From Paracidovorax sp031843945 (GTDB taxonomy: Bacteria; Pseudomonadota; Gammaproteobacteria; Burkholderiales; Burkholderiaceae_C): DNA of 64,000 bases. The notes beneath the pieces were generated by a model. The model did no database searches and had not been told where the DNA came from. It saw nothing but the letters and a program-made list of their open reading frames with translations. The stretch lies in the NCBI RefSeq assembly GCF_031843945.1, contig NZ_JAVTJJ010000003.1, forward strand, positions 186,001-250,000, written 5' to 3'. Positions 15,265-24,288 of the stretch are shown piece by piece (within the stretch, counting starts at the first letter, position 1; each line of letters opens with the position of its first letter). A program made the translations under genes and the position numbers.

Positions 15265-17790
15265 TCAAGGGGCTGGGTGCGTAGCGTACAGCTCGCGCTC
15301 CAGCGCCTGAAGCGCACCAAGGTATTGCGGGCGGCCGCCAAAGCTGCGCACCAGCTCCACCGGGCTGCCCAGGTCGGTGAAGGGCTGGAGCTTGAAGATG
15401 TCGTTGCTTTCGATGGTGGCAATGCCTTCGTCGGCGTATTTGTCGAGCAGCGCCTCCAGCACCTTGCGGGCCACGGGGCCGTATTGGGTGAAGACGTTGC
15501 GCTTTTTGACGCGCTGGGCGCGCTCGCGGCGGGTGAGCGGGGGTTGGTCGTAGGCGACGTGCAGCAGCAGGTCGAACGGGTCGAGGTCTTTGCCTACCTC
15601 TGCGGCCAGGGCCTCGATGAGCACCCCTTGGGCCTCCAGCTCACTCAGCAAAGCGGCCTTGCGGTCGGCCTGGTGCCAGGTTTGCAGGAACTGGTCGAGC
15701 GAGTCGTATTGCTTGCGCAGGTTGATGCGGGTGTAATCGCGCAGGCTTTCGGTGACCAGCTTGCCCTGGGCGTTGAGGTACTGCACGCGCTCGCGCGCCA
15801 CGGCGACGGTGACGTTGTTGCCCAGGATGTATTTGCGGGGTTCGTCGCTGCTTGCGCCGCCGTCACCAGGGCCGGTGGTGATGGGCCACGCGTCGGGGTG
15901 GCCTTCGACAGGCTCAGGCTGAACGGATGGGGGGAGTTCCACCAGTGGGGGCGGGGCCATGGGCTCGCCGGGCTTGGGCTCGTACACCTGCACGGGTTCG
16001 CCATCAAAGGTTTCGTCGGCAAAGAGTTCGGTGGCGCGCTTGAAGTCGAGGATGGTGAACCAGCTTTTGCCCAGGTCTTCGCGCAGGCGGGTGCCCCGCC
16101 CGATGATCTGCTTGAACAGCGTCATGGACTTGATGGTCTGGTCCAGCACGATGAGCTTGCAGGTTTGTGCGTCCACGCCGGTGCTCATGAGGCGGGAGGT
16201 GGTGGCGATGACGGGGTAGGTCTTCTCGGGGTCGATGAAGTTGTCCAGCTCGCGCTTGCCTTCGGCGTTGTCGCCAGTGATCTGCACCACGTATTTGGGC
16301 TGCGTGGCGCAGATGTCTGCGTTGGCGTTGCTGAGCGCCTGGCGCATGCGGGTGGCGTGCTCGATGTCTTCGCAGAACACGATGGTCTTGGCGTAGCGGT
16401 CGGTGGCTTTCAGGTATTCGGTGATCCTGCCGGCCACCACGGCATCGCGCTGCTCCATGACGAGCTTGCGGTTCATGTCGGTGCCGGTGTAGACGCGGTC
16501 TTCGATGAGGTGGCCGAACTTGTCGCGCATGCCCTCGGTGGGGCGCCAGCCGAAGGTGTCGCGGTCCAGGTCTACCCGCACGACCTTGTAGGGCGCGAGG
16601 TAGCCGTCTTCAATGCCTTGCCGCAAGCTGTAGGTGTAGAGCGGCTCGCCGAAGTAGTCGGTGTTGGAGACGTCCTCAGTCTCCTTGGGTGTGGCCGTCA
16701 GGCCGATTTGCGCGGCGCTGGCGAAGTAGGTGAGGATCTCGCGCCAGGCGGAGTCGTCAGCTGCGCTGCCCCGATGGCATTCGTCCACCACGATGAGGTC
16801 AAAGAAGTCGGGGCTGAACTGCTTATAGATGTTGCGTTCGTCCTCGGTGCCTGTCACGGCCTGGTAGAGCGAGAGGTAAATCTCGTAGCTCTTGTCCACC
16901 ACCTTGGTGGCCTTGTTCACGGCCAGGTCCACGTCTTCGACCGTGACCCGACCCTGCGCATCCACGCGCTCCACCCCTTTGGCGTTGGGGCTGAGCTTGG
17001 CCATGGCGCCTTTGAAAGGGCGAAAGTCGTTAACCATGGTCTGGTCGATGAGGATGTTGCGATCCGCCAGAAACAGGATGCGTTTTTGTCCGCCGGGTTT
17101 GTTTGCACGCCAGGGCGACTTCCACAGCCGGTGGATGATCTGAAACGCGGTGTAGGTTTTGCCCGTGCCAGTGGCCATGACCAGCAACACGCGGTTTTGG
17201 CCTGCGGCGATGGCCTCTACCGTGCGGTTGATGGCGTTGATCTGGTAGTAGCGCGGAGTTTTGCTGGGGGAATAGTCGGTGGCGGCGATCTGCTGCACCT
17301 GCGGCGCCCAGCCCTTCCAGGCGCAATATTTGGCCCATAGCTCGGCGGGGGATGGGAACTCGTCGAGGGTGAGGTTTCGCTCCAGCACGCCATCAGCCAG
17401 CGTTGCGTCACGAAATACAAAGCCGTCGCCATTGCTGGCAAAACAGAACGGCACGTCCAGCAATTGCGCGTATTGAATGGCCTGGGCCATACCCGCGCCC
17501 ACTGCGTGCCTGGCGTCTTTGGCCTCCACCACGGCCAGGGGCATATTGGGCTTATGAAACAGCACGTAGTCCGCCCGCAAGATGGAAGACTTGTCGCGCT
17601 GAGCCGATTGGCCGCGAACCACTACGCGGCCCGGGCGTAGTGTGTATTCACGCAGGATATGCTGCTGAACGCTCCAGCCTGCACCTAGCAACGCAGGCGT
17701 AATGAACTGATCGCAGATATCGGTTTCGCTTAGCTGGCTTTTGTGCGAGGGGCTCACTCGTTGGACTTTGTGCTGAGAGATTGCACACAT
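15265..17790 (-). CDS. hsdR: Type I restriction enzyme endonuclease/translocase HsdR (EcoEI-like)
   Basis: HsdR (841 aa) translocates and cleaves unmodified DNA. The PD-(D/E)xK nuclease is at the N-terminus (ADYVLFHKPNMPLAVVEAKD). The SF2 motor has Walker A MATGTGKT near residue 204, DECHRGS near 331 and the motif VI region QIIGRGTRLREDL. The C-terminus resembles the EcoEI R family. A short Pro-rich stretch (SVQPEPVEG) near residue 625 is encoded by a dispersed REP-like repeat read in frame. It is the first gene of the operon; 98 nt containing a repeat separates it from hsdM. Confidence 0.96.
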   Translation of the reverse strand: MCAISQHKVQRVSPSHKSQLSETDICDQFITPALLGAGWSVQQHILREYTLRPGRVVVRGQSAQRDKSSILRADYVLFHKPNMPLAVVEAKDARHAVGAGMAQAIQYAQLLDVPFCFASNGDGFVFRDATLADGVLERNLTLDEFPSPAELWAKYCAWKGWAPQVQQIAATDYSPSKTPRYYQINAINRTVEAIAAGQNRVLLVMATGTGKTYTAFQIIHRLWKSPWRANKPGGQKRILFLADRNILIDQTMVNDFRPFKGAMAKLSPNAKGVERVDAQGRVTVEDVDLAVNKATKVVDKSYEIYLSLYQAVTGTEDERNIYKQFSPDFFDLIVVDECHRGSAADDSAWREILTYFASAAQIGLTATPKETEDVSNTDYFGEPLYTYSLRQGIEDGYLAPYKVVRVDLDRDTFGWRPTEGMRDKFGHLIEDRVYTGTDMNRKLVMEQRDAVVAGRITEYLKATDRYAKTIVFCEDIEHATRMRQALSNANADICATQPKYVVQITGDNAEGKRELDNFIDPEKTYPVIATTSRLMSTGVDAQTCKLIVLDQTIKSMTLFKQIIGRGTRLREDLGKSWFTILDFKRATELFADETFDGEPVQVYEPKPGEPMAPPPLVELPPSVQPEPVEGHPDAWPITTGPGDGGASSDEPRKYILGNNVTVAVARERVQYLNAQGKLVTESLRDYTRINLRKQYDSLDQFLQTWHQADRKAALLSELEAQGVLIEALAAEVGKDLDPFDLLLHVAYDQPPLTRRERAQRVKKRNVFTQYGPVARKVLEALLDKYADEGIATIESNDIFKLQPFTDLGSPVELVRSFGGRPQYLGALQALERELYATHPAP
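15902..15930. repeat. REP-like repeat inside hsdR (CAGCCTGAGCCTGTCGAAGG type)
   Basis: On the minus strand the core is TTCAGCCTGAGCCTGTCGAA. The same sequence forms the inverted pair at 52936-53005. Here it is in frame and encodes SVQPEPVEG within a low-complexity Pro-rich linker of HsdR. Confidence 0.85.
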
Positions 17791-17895
17791 TGTGCTGTCG
17801 CCCCAGACCTATCGCTCAGCAATTGCCGAATGCAGCACTATCTCCTGGTTGAGTGTCCGTAGAGCTTTTACCCTCGCAAGCCTAGGGAGCAGAAC

Positions 17896-18390
17896 TCACT
17901 CCTGCTTCGTCTGCTTCCAGATCCGGTCCGCCCGTTCCCAGGCAGCCTTGGCCGCAGGCTCCGCATCCTTCCAGTTCAGGCGGCTGGTATCGCGGTCGGT
18001 TTCCCAGCGTGTTTGCAGATCACCACGGGCTTCGTTCCAGTCGCTGCGGCCATCGATCACGCTCTGGTAGCCGTGGCGATAGGCGGGCGCGTAGTCGTCA
18101 TAGGTGTAATCACTTGAGTAGTACGGCTCGCGACCATGGGCGTCGCGCCAGTAGGCGTCTTCCTCCGTCGGGTTGACGGCTTCGGCCGCGCCCTTGCCGG
18201 CCAAGCCGCCCACGACAGCGCCGACCACAGCGCCCACAGCAGTGCCAACGGGGCCGCCAATAGAGCCAGCGGCAGCGCCCGTGACTGCGCCGCCTGCGGC
18301 ACCAACGCCAGTGCCGATGGGATGGGCGCCAGGCGCGTTGGTGATGGGGTCAAGGTTCCGGTCGCGGTTGAGGTCTTGGGGTGCATTCAT
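17896..18390 (-). CDS. Glycine-zipper hypothetical protein
   Basis: A 164-aa protein of unknown function. After a short polar head it has a Gly/Ala-rich segment (residues about 22-70) with repeated GxxxG spacing (GTGVGAAGGAVTGAAAGSIG, GAVVGAVVGGLAGKG) typical of glycine-zipper membrane-associating segments. The second half is charged and Tyr/Trp-rich (DYTYDDYAPAYRHGY). There is no signal peptide. The start is supported by AGGAG 8 nt upstream. Similar proteins sit among stress genes in Burkholderiales; a stress role is inference. Confidence 0.8.
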   Translation of the reverse strand: MNAPQDLNRDRNLDPITNAPGAHPIGTGVGAAGGAVTGAAAGSIGGPVGTAVGAVVGAVVGGLAGKGAAEAVNPTEEDAYWRDAHGREPYYSSDYTYDDYAPAYRHGYQSVIDGRSDWNEARGDLQTRWETDRDTSRLNWKDAEPAAKAAWERADRIWKQTKQE

Positions 18391-18600
18391 GATGGTCTCC
18401 TGTAGGTGTGGGTGGACATATCCGAGACTTCATGTTCCCCACCGCTGTGCCACGCTCGCGTAGGCCAAGCGCCAAACGCGGCGACAGTTGGGCAGACCGT
18501 GTTCATGGCAGGCGCTGCGCCTCGCGCCGACGTGTGGCGTCGATGGCAGCGGATGCGGTCTCACCTGGGCTGCCACCCGCCCAGGCACAATCGCAACCCC

Positions 18601-19017
18601 ATGCGCTCCCCCATTGCCATCGTTGACGTCGACCGCCTTGACACGTGGACCCGCTACCGCGCAGGCCTTTGTGAATCGTGCGCGGCCAACTGCTGCACGA
18701 TGCCGCTGGAAGTGCAGCTGTCCGACCTGGTGCGTCTGGGGTTGGTGGATGCGTTTGAGGCAGAACATGAAGAACCACGGCACATCGCCAAGCGGCTGCA
18801 AAAGGCACGGCTGATCGACCACTTCAATCACAAGAACGTAATGTTCACGATGGCGCGGCGCGCCAGTGGCGACTGCCATTTTCTGAACGCGATAACCCGG
18901 CGCTGCACTGTGTATGAGCAGCGGCCGGACACCTGCCGGCTGCACCCCAAGACCAAAAGCCCCAAGCCTGGCTACTGCGCTTATGGCCCCGCTTCCCAAG
19001 GCCGGCCCCCGCGCTGA
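18601..19017 (+). CDS. YkgJ-family cysteine cluster protein
   Basis: A 138-aa protein with the cysteine-cluster arrangement of the YkgJ/UPF0153 family: CESCAANCC near residue 24, a further Cys in GDCHFLNAITRRCTVYEQRP and a terminal TCRLHP, which together probably bind a metal or Fe-S cluster. The start chosen is ATG 18601 (MRSPIAIVDVDRL); the frame extends upstream to 18406 without family resemblance. The function is unknown. Confidence 0.85.
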   Translation: MRSPIAIVDVDRLDTWTRYRAGLCESCAANCCTMPLEVQLSDLVRLGLVDAFEAEHEEPRHIAKRLQKARLIDHFNHKNVMFTMARRASGDCHFLNAITRRCTVYEQRPDTCRLHPKTKSPKPGYCAYGPASQGRPPR

Positions 19018-19263
19018 AAGCACGGCCCGCAAGTGCTCAGCGCAGCGGGGCGCATGCCTTGGACCGTCCTACAGCGCCGTGGCGCGCGGCTTCGTATGAT
19101 GGAACGCCTAACGCGCGGCCCCACGCGCGCACCGATGCCCAGGGCCGCTTCATCCGCCAACCGGACCGGACCTTGACGGCAACGCGAGAGCGGCAGCCAA
19201 TGCCGCATCTCTGCGTGACCGCCTTCGCAGGCCACACCGGTCCCCTCGAGAGGAATGCGTTCG

Positions 19264-19875
19264 ATGGCAACCACTCTGTCTCCTGCCTCCATTGCCGCCG
19301 GCGCCCCGGCAACCGTGTTTCAGGCCATGCACGCCAAGGCAATCGCCTGGTGCCACGATTTCGAGCAGTACAAGGAAGAATGCAAGGTGTTCGCCGAGCG
19401 CCTGCGGGTCGATTTCATCCTGTACTTGGGCGCCAAGTCCACCGATGTGGAATTTCATGTGCTCGATGAACGGCTGGACCGCCTGCGCGATGAGGGCACC
19501 ACGCTGTCGCCGCGTCTGCAGGTGGGCGATGACGGGTTTCTGTACTTCGGATTGACGCTGTTCTTCAAGTCCGAGGGCCACTGCCTGGACGAGCATGTGC
19601 GCATTGGCGTGCAGCGTGGGCGCACCCAGTGGCGAGTGCGCTGGAACCAATTAGAAGCGCCTTATTCCGTCGAAGGATCGCACCAGGCGTTCTTCGACAA
19701 GGTAACGGCGGCCATGATGGAAAAGTTCGCCACGCCGTTCCGGAAGATCCGCGGCCAGTTGGGCTTTGTGCCGGCCTTTGCAAACGATCACATGGAACTG
19801 TTACCGGTGGGCGAAGCACGGTTGCTGGGGGAGGCGGCGAACGCAACGGCTGGCGCTGCAGGCTCTGCCATTTAG
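19264..19875 (+). CDS. Hypothetical protein
   Basis: A 203-aa soluble protein I do not recognise. It has a mixed alpha/beta look with a Cys-containing segment CHDFEQYKEECKVFAERLRV and an acidic centre. ATG 19264 is preferred to ATG 19255 because GAGAGGA lies 9 nt upstream of the former and abuts the latter. It stands alone between a YkgJ-type gene and the convergent KGG-motif gene. Confidence 0.75.
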   Translation: MATTLSPASIAAGAPATVFQAMHAKAIAWCHDFEQYKEECKVFAERLRVDFILYLGAKSTDVEFHVLDERLDRLRDEGTTLSPRLQVGDDGFLYFGLTLFFKSEGHCLDEHVRIGVQRGRTQWRVRWNQLEAPYSVEGSHQAFFDKVTAAMMEKFATPFRKIRGQLGFVPAFANDHMELLPVGEARLLGEAANATAGAAGSAI

Positions 19876-20000
19876 TCCATTGGACCGGTCCTCTCACCGG
19901 GTGGATCTCCGCTGCCGGCACCCAGCGATGAGTGCATGGCGCACCCGGCCGGAGCGCTCGCGTTGCGGATGACCGGCGCAGCCCGGGTGCCCGGTCAGGC

Positions 20001-20026
20001 AAAAAAGAAGGCCCTTGCGGGCCTTC
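20001..20026 (-). terminator. Rho-independent terminator of the KGG-motif gene
   Basis: The hairpin GAAGGCCC-TTGC-GGGCCTTC (20007-20026) is bordered by six A on the plus strand (20001-20006), which gives a U-run in the minus-strand transcript. It ends the gene that stops at 20043. Confidence 0.85.
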
Positions 20027-20042
20027 GCAGGGTCAACCGGCA

Positions 20043-20411
20043 TTAGCGGTCATTCTTGTGGCTTTGGCTGCCTGCACGTGCATGCTGTTCGCTGCTGCCG
20101 CCACGGGTACCGCCCGAGTTGCTGTTGCTGTTGCTGTTGCTGTTGCTCGAAGAGGCGGAGGTGTTATTGGAACCTTGGCCACCATGGCTCTTGGAGCCGG
20201 CTTCTCGAGCTTCCTGGGAATTGAATTCGTGGGCATTGCCAGAGGCATGCGCCGCGCGGCCGCCTTCTGCCGCGATTTCGCGCTGGCGATCAGAGTCCAT
20301 CGACGCAAAGCCACGACCGGACGACTGGCTGCCTTGGTTATTGCCCTGGCCGCCTTGGTTGCCGCCTTGGTTGGTGTGCTGGTTGTGACCTTGTGGATTG
20401 TTGCTTGGCAT
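20043..20411 (-). CDS. KGG-motif general stress protein
   Basis: A 122-aa hydrophilic protein with a central stress-induced motif (SMDSDRQREIAAEGGRAAHA, then SQEAREAGSKSHGG) of the KGG/GsiB-like family. It is flanked by Gly/Gln/Asn-rich sequence at the N-terminus and a Ser-Asn repeat (SNSNSNSNS) at the C-terminus encoded by tandem hexamers. The composition suggests an intrinsically disordered, desiccation-type protein. AAGGAG precedes the ATG. The frame stays open upstream to 21413 but only this part has a start with a ribosome-binding site and family similarity. Confidence 0.88.
   Translation of the reverse strand: MPSNNPQGHNQHTNQGGNQGGQGNNQGSQSSGRGFASMDSDRQREIAAEGGRAAHASGNAHEFNSQEAREAGSKSHGGQGSNNTSASSSNSNSNSNSNSGGTRGGSSEQHARAGSQSHKNDR
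20116..20145. repeat. Hexanucleotide tandem repeat (GTTGCT)n
   Basis: About five consecutive GTTGCT units, encoding alternating Asn and Ser on the minus strand within the KGG-motif protein. Changes in copy number would preserve the reading frame. Confidence 0.8.
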
Positions 20412-20936
20412 GTTGATAACTCCTTGATTTCTAGGTGAAAAAACACGCGGCGATCTCCGCGTGCCCAACAAATTTGCATGGTCGCCTAAAGCCTTTGAGG
20501 TAGGAGCGATCCGACGGCGACGTAGGAATCCTGAGACCACCGGTAAGCGTTTGTTGTCAACATTGGGAAGCCGTTTCAGGCGTTGCAAACCACTGCATCG
20601 GCACTCTCCGCCAGACTGGCTGCGGCGGGTGTGTGAGCGTGTGCTCGCCGCTGTCACCGGGAGGTGCCTCCGGACCAGGCCTGTGGAATGGCACGCGATC
20701 GATTGGCGCATTGCGCTGACGAATGCACCGGCTGCGCCTTGTGCGCCGTGCGGAGCCTCTTCGATGCGTTCTGCATGGTGCGCCGGGCCTGAGCGCGAGC
20801 GGCCAGCGCGCGGCCCGGTGCGCCACAGGGCCGCGCGGCCACGTCCGACAGACCCGCACCAGGCGCGGTGGTGTGATGCGGGGTTGGCGCTGGAAGGCGC
20901 CTGCACCGTTTTTTCCACGCACCAGGAGTTCAATAC
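20412..20936. other. 525-nt region without a convincing gene
   Basis: It separates the divergent KGG-motif gene and the osmC-like gene and must hold both promoters. Open frames cross it on both strands but none has a ribosome-binding site, codon pattern or recognisable product. I see no repeat or RNA structure in it. Confidence 0.5.
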
Positions 20937-21377
20937 ATGTCCGCTGAAAAATCCGCATCCGTGCATTGGGAAGGCGCCGGCAAGGCTGGCCAGGGCAAGA
21001 TCAGCACCGAAACCGGCGCGCTCGATGGCTATCCCTACGGCTTCGCCAGCCGCTTCGGCGACGACCGCAAGGGCACCAATCCGGAAGAAATCGTCGGCGC
21101 CGCGCACGCCGCCTGCTTCACCATGGCTTTCTCGTTCGCTTGCGACAAAGCAGGCATCGCGACGGAAACGGTGGACACCACCGCCAAGGTTCGCTTGGCC
21201 AAAGACGGCGACGCCTTCAAGATCGACCGCATCGCCTTGACGCTGACAGCCAAGGTGCCGGGCATCGATGAAGCGCAGTTTCAGAAGATCGCCAACGAAG
21301 CGAAAGCCAACTGCCCGCTGTCGAAGGCACTCACGGGCGTGCCCGAAGTGACGCTGACTGCAACGCTGCAGAATTGA
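20937..21377 (+). CDS. osmC: OsmC-family peroxidase
   Basis: A 146-aa thiol peroxidase of the OsmC subgroup, which reduces organic hydroperoxides. The two redox cysteines are present (AAHAACFTMAFSFA and ANCPLSKAL), with EIVGAAHAAC typical of OsmC. CAGGAG lies 8 nt before the ATG. It is a single gene followed by a dispersed repeat and a bidirectional terminator. Confidence 0.93.
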   Translation: MSAEKSASVHWEGAGKAGQGKISTETGALDGYPYGFASRFGDDRKGTNPEEIVGAAHAACFTMAFSFACDKAGIATETVDTTAKVRLAKDGDAFKIDRIALTLTAKVPGIDEAQFQKIANEAKANCPLSKALTGVPEVTLTATLQN

Positions 21378-21420
21378 TGGCCTGAGCGGGAATGCCACCA
21401 AAAAATTCATCAAATTGGGC

Positions 21421-21467
21421 GATAGCGCTTACTGAATAAGCGCTGCCAGCTATCAATTAAATAGCAT
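21421..21467. repeat. Dispersed intergenic palindrome, copy 4
   Basis: TAGCGCTT-ACTGAAT-AAGCGCTG followed by CCAGCTATCAATTAAATAGC, downstream of the osmC-like gene. Confidence 0.8.
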
Positions 21468-21542
21468 CACTGGGTTGGGCGAAGATACCCGCTCACACAT
21501 CGAACAGGCCGAGGCGCAAAACCCCAAGCGCCTGAACCTGCG

Positions 21543-21583
21543 AAAAAGCCGCCAACACCTGTGCAAGGTGCTGGCGGCTTTTT
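21543..21583. terminator. Bidirectional terminator
   Basis: A stem of AAAAAGCCGCCA (21543-21554) with TGGCGGCTTTTT (21572-21583), with an inner CACCT/AGGTG hairpin in the loop. A and T runs on both sides suit the convergent osmC-like gene and the minus-strand gene ending at 21602. Confidence 0.88.
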
Positions 21584-21601
21584 CGCCGAGGCTTCGGCGT
21601 G

Positions 21602-21907
21602 CTACTTCTGCTTTTGGTAAGCGTTGTGCGCTGGGAGGCCTCGGTCGGTGTCCTGCAGGCCACGCTTGACGTCGCGGTAAGCCTGTTCCACGTTGGCGTC
21701 AGGCTGGCCGTCCGTCATGCCGACGGATTGGTCACGCTCGTGCGGCATCAAGGGTGCCGATCCTTCCTCACCCTGCTTGTCGGGGTCGGTCGGCACATCC
21801 TTGCGCGTGGTGTCCACTGATCGCTGAACCGACGTGGCGGTCGCGTCGGGCGGTGTCTTGGATTCCGGATCGGTTGCGGTGGCAGAGTCAGGTGTGGGGC
21901 GGGTCAT
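21602..21907 (-). CDS. Small hydrophilic hypothetical protein
   Basis: A 101-aa protein rich in Asp, Thr, Pro and Gln, lacking hydrophobic segments and probably disordered. I recognise no domain. It ends just before the bidirectional terminator and diverges from dinG. Like its neighbours at 17896, 20043 and 25446 it has the look of a stress-associated small protein, which is inference from composition only. Confidence 0.7.
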   Translation of the reverse strand: MTRPTPDSATATDPESKTPPDATATSVQRSVDTTRKDVPTDPDKQGEEGSAPLMPHERDQSVGMTDGQPDANVEQAYRDVKRGLQDTDRGLPAHNAYQKQK

Positions 21908-22024
21908 TGCATTGGCCTTTCGAATGGCAGGCCACCATCGTAGAAGTGCCGCCGTGCGGGAGCTGTAGGCAAGCGCGCTGGCCGGCTGTCGCGTCGGCGC
22001 CCGCGGGCCGTGTCACACTACTGT

Positions 22025-24244
22025 ATGTCTCAACAGGAGTGGGCCGCCCAGGCCCTGAAGTCTTTCGATGCGGTGGTGTCGGCCACGGGGGGGTTTCGCA
22101 GCCGTGCCGGGCAGCGCCGCATGGCCGAACAGGTGGCCCATACCTTCTCGCACGCCCAACTGGGCAAGGTGGAAGACACGGACGGTGACGGCGCTGCACC
22201 GGCGCCCGCACCCATCCGCTCCATTGCCGTGGTGCAGGCCGGCACGGGTGTTGGCAAGTCGCTGGCCTATAGCGTGCCGGCCATTGCCATGGCGCTGGAG
22301 CGCGGCACGCGCGTGCTGATTTCCACCGCCACGGTGGCGCTGCAGGAACAGCTGGTCAACAAGGATTTGCCCGCCCTGGCCGCGCGCATGGAGCAGCCCT
22401 TTCGCTTCGCCCTGGCCAAGGGGCGCGGCCGCTATGTGTGCAAGCTCAAGCTCGAGCGCCTGGCCGGTGGTGGCACCGCTGGCGGTGACGGCGGCGACGG
22501 GCACGACGACGACCTGTTCGCCGACGAAGAGGCCGAGGCCAACGCACGCCGCCCGCACCAGGAATCGCAGGCGCGCATGCAGTTCTACGCCACCATGGCC
22601 GACGCGCTGTCGACCAGCGAATGGGACGGCGACCGCGACACCCTGCAGGCCCCGCCCGAGCCCGAGGTGTGGAGCCCCGTGGCGGCTGAATCCAGCTCTT
22701 GCACCGGCAAGCACTGCCCGGTGTTCAGCCAATGCACTTATTACGAACGGCGCAAGGCGCTGGTGGCCGCGCAGGTGATCGTCGCCAACCACGACCTGCT
22801 GCTGTCTTCCATCGGGGCGCGCCTGCTGCCCGAGCTGGACAACTGCCTGCTGGTGCTGGACGAAGCGCACCACCTGCCCGCCACCGCGCTGCAGCAGTTC
22901 GCCTGCGAGGCCGACCTGAGCCGGCTGAATTGGATCGACAAGCTCGCCAGCCGCGCGTTGCGCATCGGTGCGCTGGTCGAGGTCGAAGAGATTGCCGACG
23001 TGCCTGCCCACGCCGCCCGCCTGCGCACCGCCTTGCAAGACGCGGCCAGGCTGGCAATGGACGTGTACGGCGACGAACTGCGCGCACCCCGCCCCGCCTG
23101 GGGCGGCCGCGCCCGGGCGCAGGCGCCCGGCGTGCCGACCCGCGCCCGCGTGGCGGGCGGCGTGCTGCCGGCGGCTTTGGTCGAGCCACTCGGCCAGGCC
23201 GCGCACCATGCCGAGGGCTTTCTGGACGCGCTGCGCGCCATCTCCAAGGCCTTGCGTGCCGAGATCCGCGACAAGCCCGACGAGGCGCGGCGCCTGTCCA
23301 CGCTGTACGCGCAGATCGGCGCGCTGGCGCCCCGGCTGGAGGGCGTGCACGCCACCGCCCAGCTGCTGCTGCAGGACGCGCCCGAAGGTGCCGTGCCCGC
23401 CGCCAAATGGTTCACGCTGCAGGTCGATGGCGACTTCATCGTCGTGAAAGCGCATGCCAGCCCGGTGCTGCCGGGCAACACACTGCGCCATCATCTGTGG
23501 GCCAGCGTGCGCGGGGCGGTGCTGACGTCTGCCACGCTCACCAGCTGCGGGCAGTTCGACTTCTTTCTGCGTGAAACGGGGCTGCACGGCGATGCCGCCG
23601 TGACCACGCTGGAAGTGCCCAGCCCCTTCGACTACGCCCTGCAGGGCACGCTGGTGGCCACCGAAACCCTGGCCGACCCGCGCGAGGCGCAGGCCTTCAC
23701 CGCCGAGATGGTCGATGCGCTGCTGAGCGACCTGGCCATGGTTGAATCCGGCGCGCTGGTGCTGTTCACCTCGCGCGACCAGATGCGCCAGGCCGTCGAT
23801 GCGCTGCCCACCGCCATGCGCAGCGCCGTGCTGGTGCAGACCGCCCTGCCCCGCCCGCAACTGCTGGCGCGCCACCGCGAGCGCGTGGCCGAAGGCGAGC
23901 CGTCCATCATCTTCGGCATGCAGTCGTTCGGCGAAGGGCTGGACTTGCCCGGCGCGCTGTGCGAATCGCTGTTCATCACCAAGCTGCCCTTCGCCCCGCC
24001 CGACGACCCGGTGGGCGAGGCCCGCGCCGAATGGCTGCGCGCGGCAGGGCGCGACCCGTTCAGCGAACTGGTGGTGCCGGCCACCGCCATTCGCCTGGCG
24101 CAATGGGTGGGCCGCGCCATCCGCACCGAAGAAGACCGCGCCCACGTGTACTGCTACGACAAGCGCCTGGTGCGCACCTCGTACGGCCAGCGACTGCTCA
24201 AAGGCCTGCCGCCCTTCACGCTGGAACGGCGCATGCCGGCATAG
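22025..24244 (+). CDS. dinG: ATP-dependent DNA helicase DinG
   Basis: DinG (739 aa) is an XPD-like SF2 5'-3' helicase with a 4Fe-4S cluster that unwinds R-loops, forks and G-quadruplex DNA. Walker A QAGTGVGKS is near residue 70 and the DEAH box (VLDEAHH) near 278. Cluster cysteines are one near residue 138 (RGRYVCKLKLERL) and three near 225-238 (SSCTGKHCPVFSQC). The motif VI region is QWVGRAIRTEED. ATG 22025 is taken; an upstream GTG at 22010 adds five residues. Confidence 0.96.
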   Translation: MSQQEWAAQALKSFDAVVSATGGFRSRAGQRRMAEQVAHTFSHAQLGKVEDTDGDGAAPAPAPIRSIAVVQAGTGVGKSLAYSVPAIAMALERGTRVLISTATVALQEQLVNKDLPALAARMEQPFRFALAKGRGRYVCKLKLERLAGGGTAGGDGGDGHDDDLFADEEAEANARRPHQESQARMQFYATMADALSTSEWDGDRDTLQAPPEPEVWSPVAAESSSCTGKHCPVFSQCTYYERRKALVAAQVIVANHDLLLSSIGARLLPELDNCLLVLDEAHHLPATALQQFACEADLSRLNWIDKLASRALRIGALVEVEEIADVPAHAARLRTALQDAARLAMDVYGDELRAPRPAWGGRARAQAPGVPTRARVAGGVLPAALVEPLGQAAHHAEGFLDALRAISKALRAEIRDKPDEARRLSTLYAQIGALAPRLEGVHATAQLLLQDAPEGAVPAAKWFTLQVDGDFIVVKAHASPVLPGNTLRHHLWASVRGAVLTSATLTSCGQFDFFLRETGLHGDAAVTTLEVPSPFDYALQGTLVATETLADPREAQAFTAEMVDALLSDLAMVESGALVLFTSRDQMRQAVDALPTAMRSAVLVQTALPRPQLLARHRERVAEGEPSIIFGMQSFGEGLDLPGALCESLFITKLPFAPPDDPVGEARAEWLRAAGRDPFSELVVPATAIRLAQWVGRAIRTEEDRAHVYCYDKRLVRTSYGQRLLKGLPPFTLERRMPA

Positions 24245-24288
24245 CGCCGTGCCGCCTGCTTTTTCTCCTTCACCTGCTACCTTGACAC

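Noticed and set aside
15277..17340. 687-codon plus-strand ORF opposite hsdR
   Set aside because: An antisense shadow of hsdR; the opposite strand carries intact helicase and nuclease motifs.
20043..21413. A 456-codon minus-strand gene running through the osmC-like gene
   Set aside because: Only the last 122 codons have a start with a ribosome-binding site and the KGG motif; the rest is antisense to osmC and noncoding DNA.
22013..24145. 710-codon minus-strand ORF opposite dinG
   Set aside because: An antisense shadow of dinG with a composition-driven translation and no domain.
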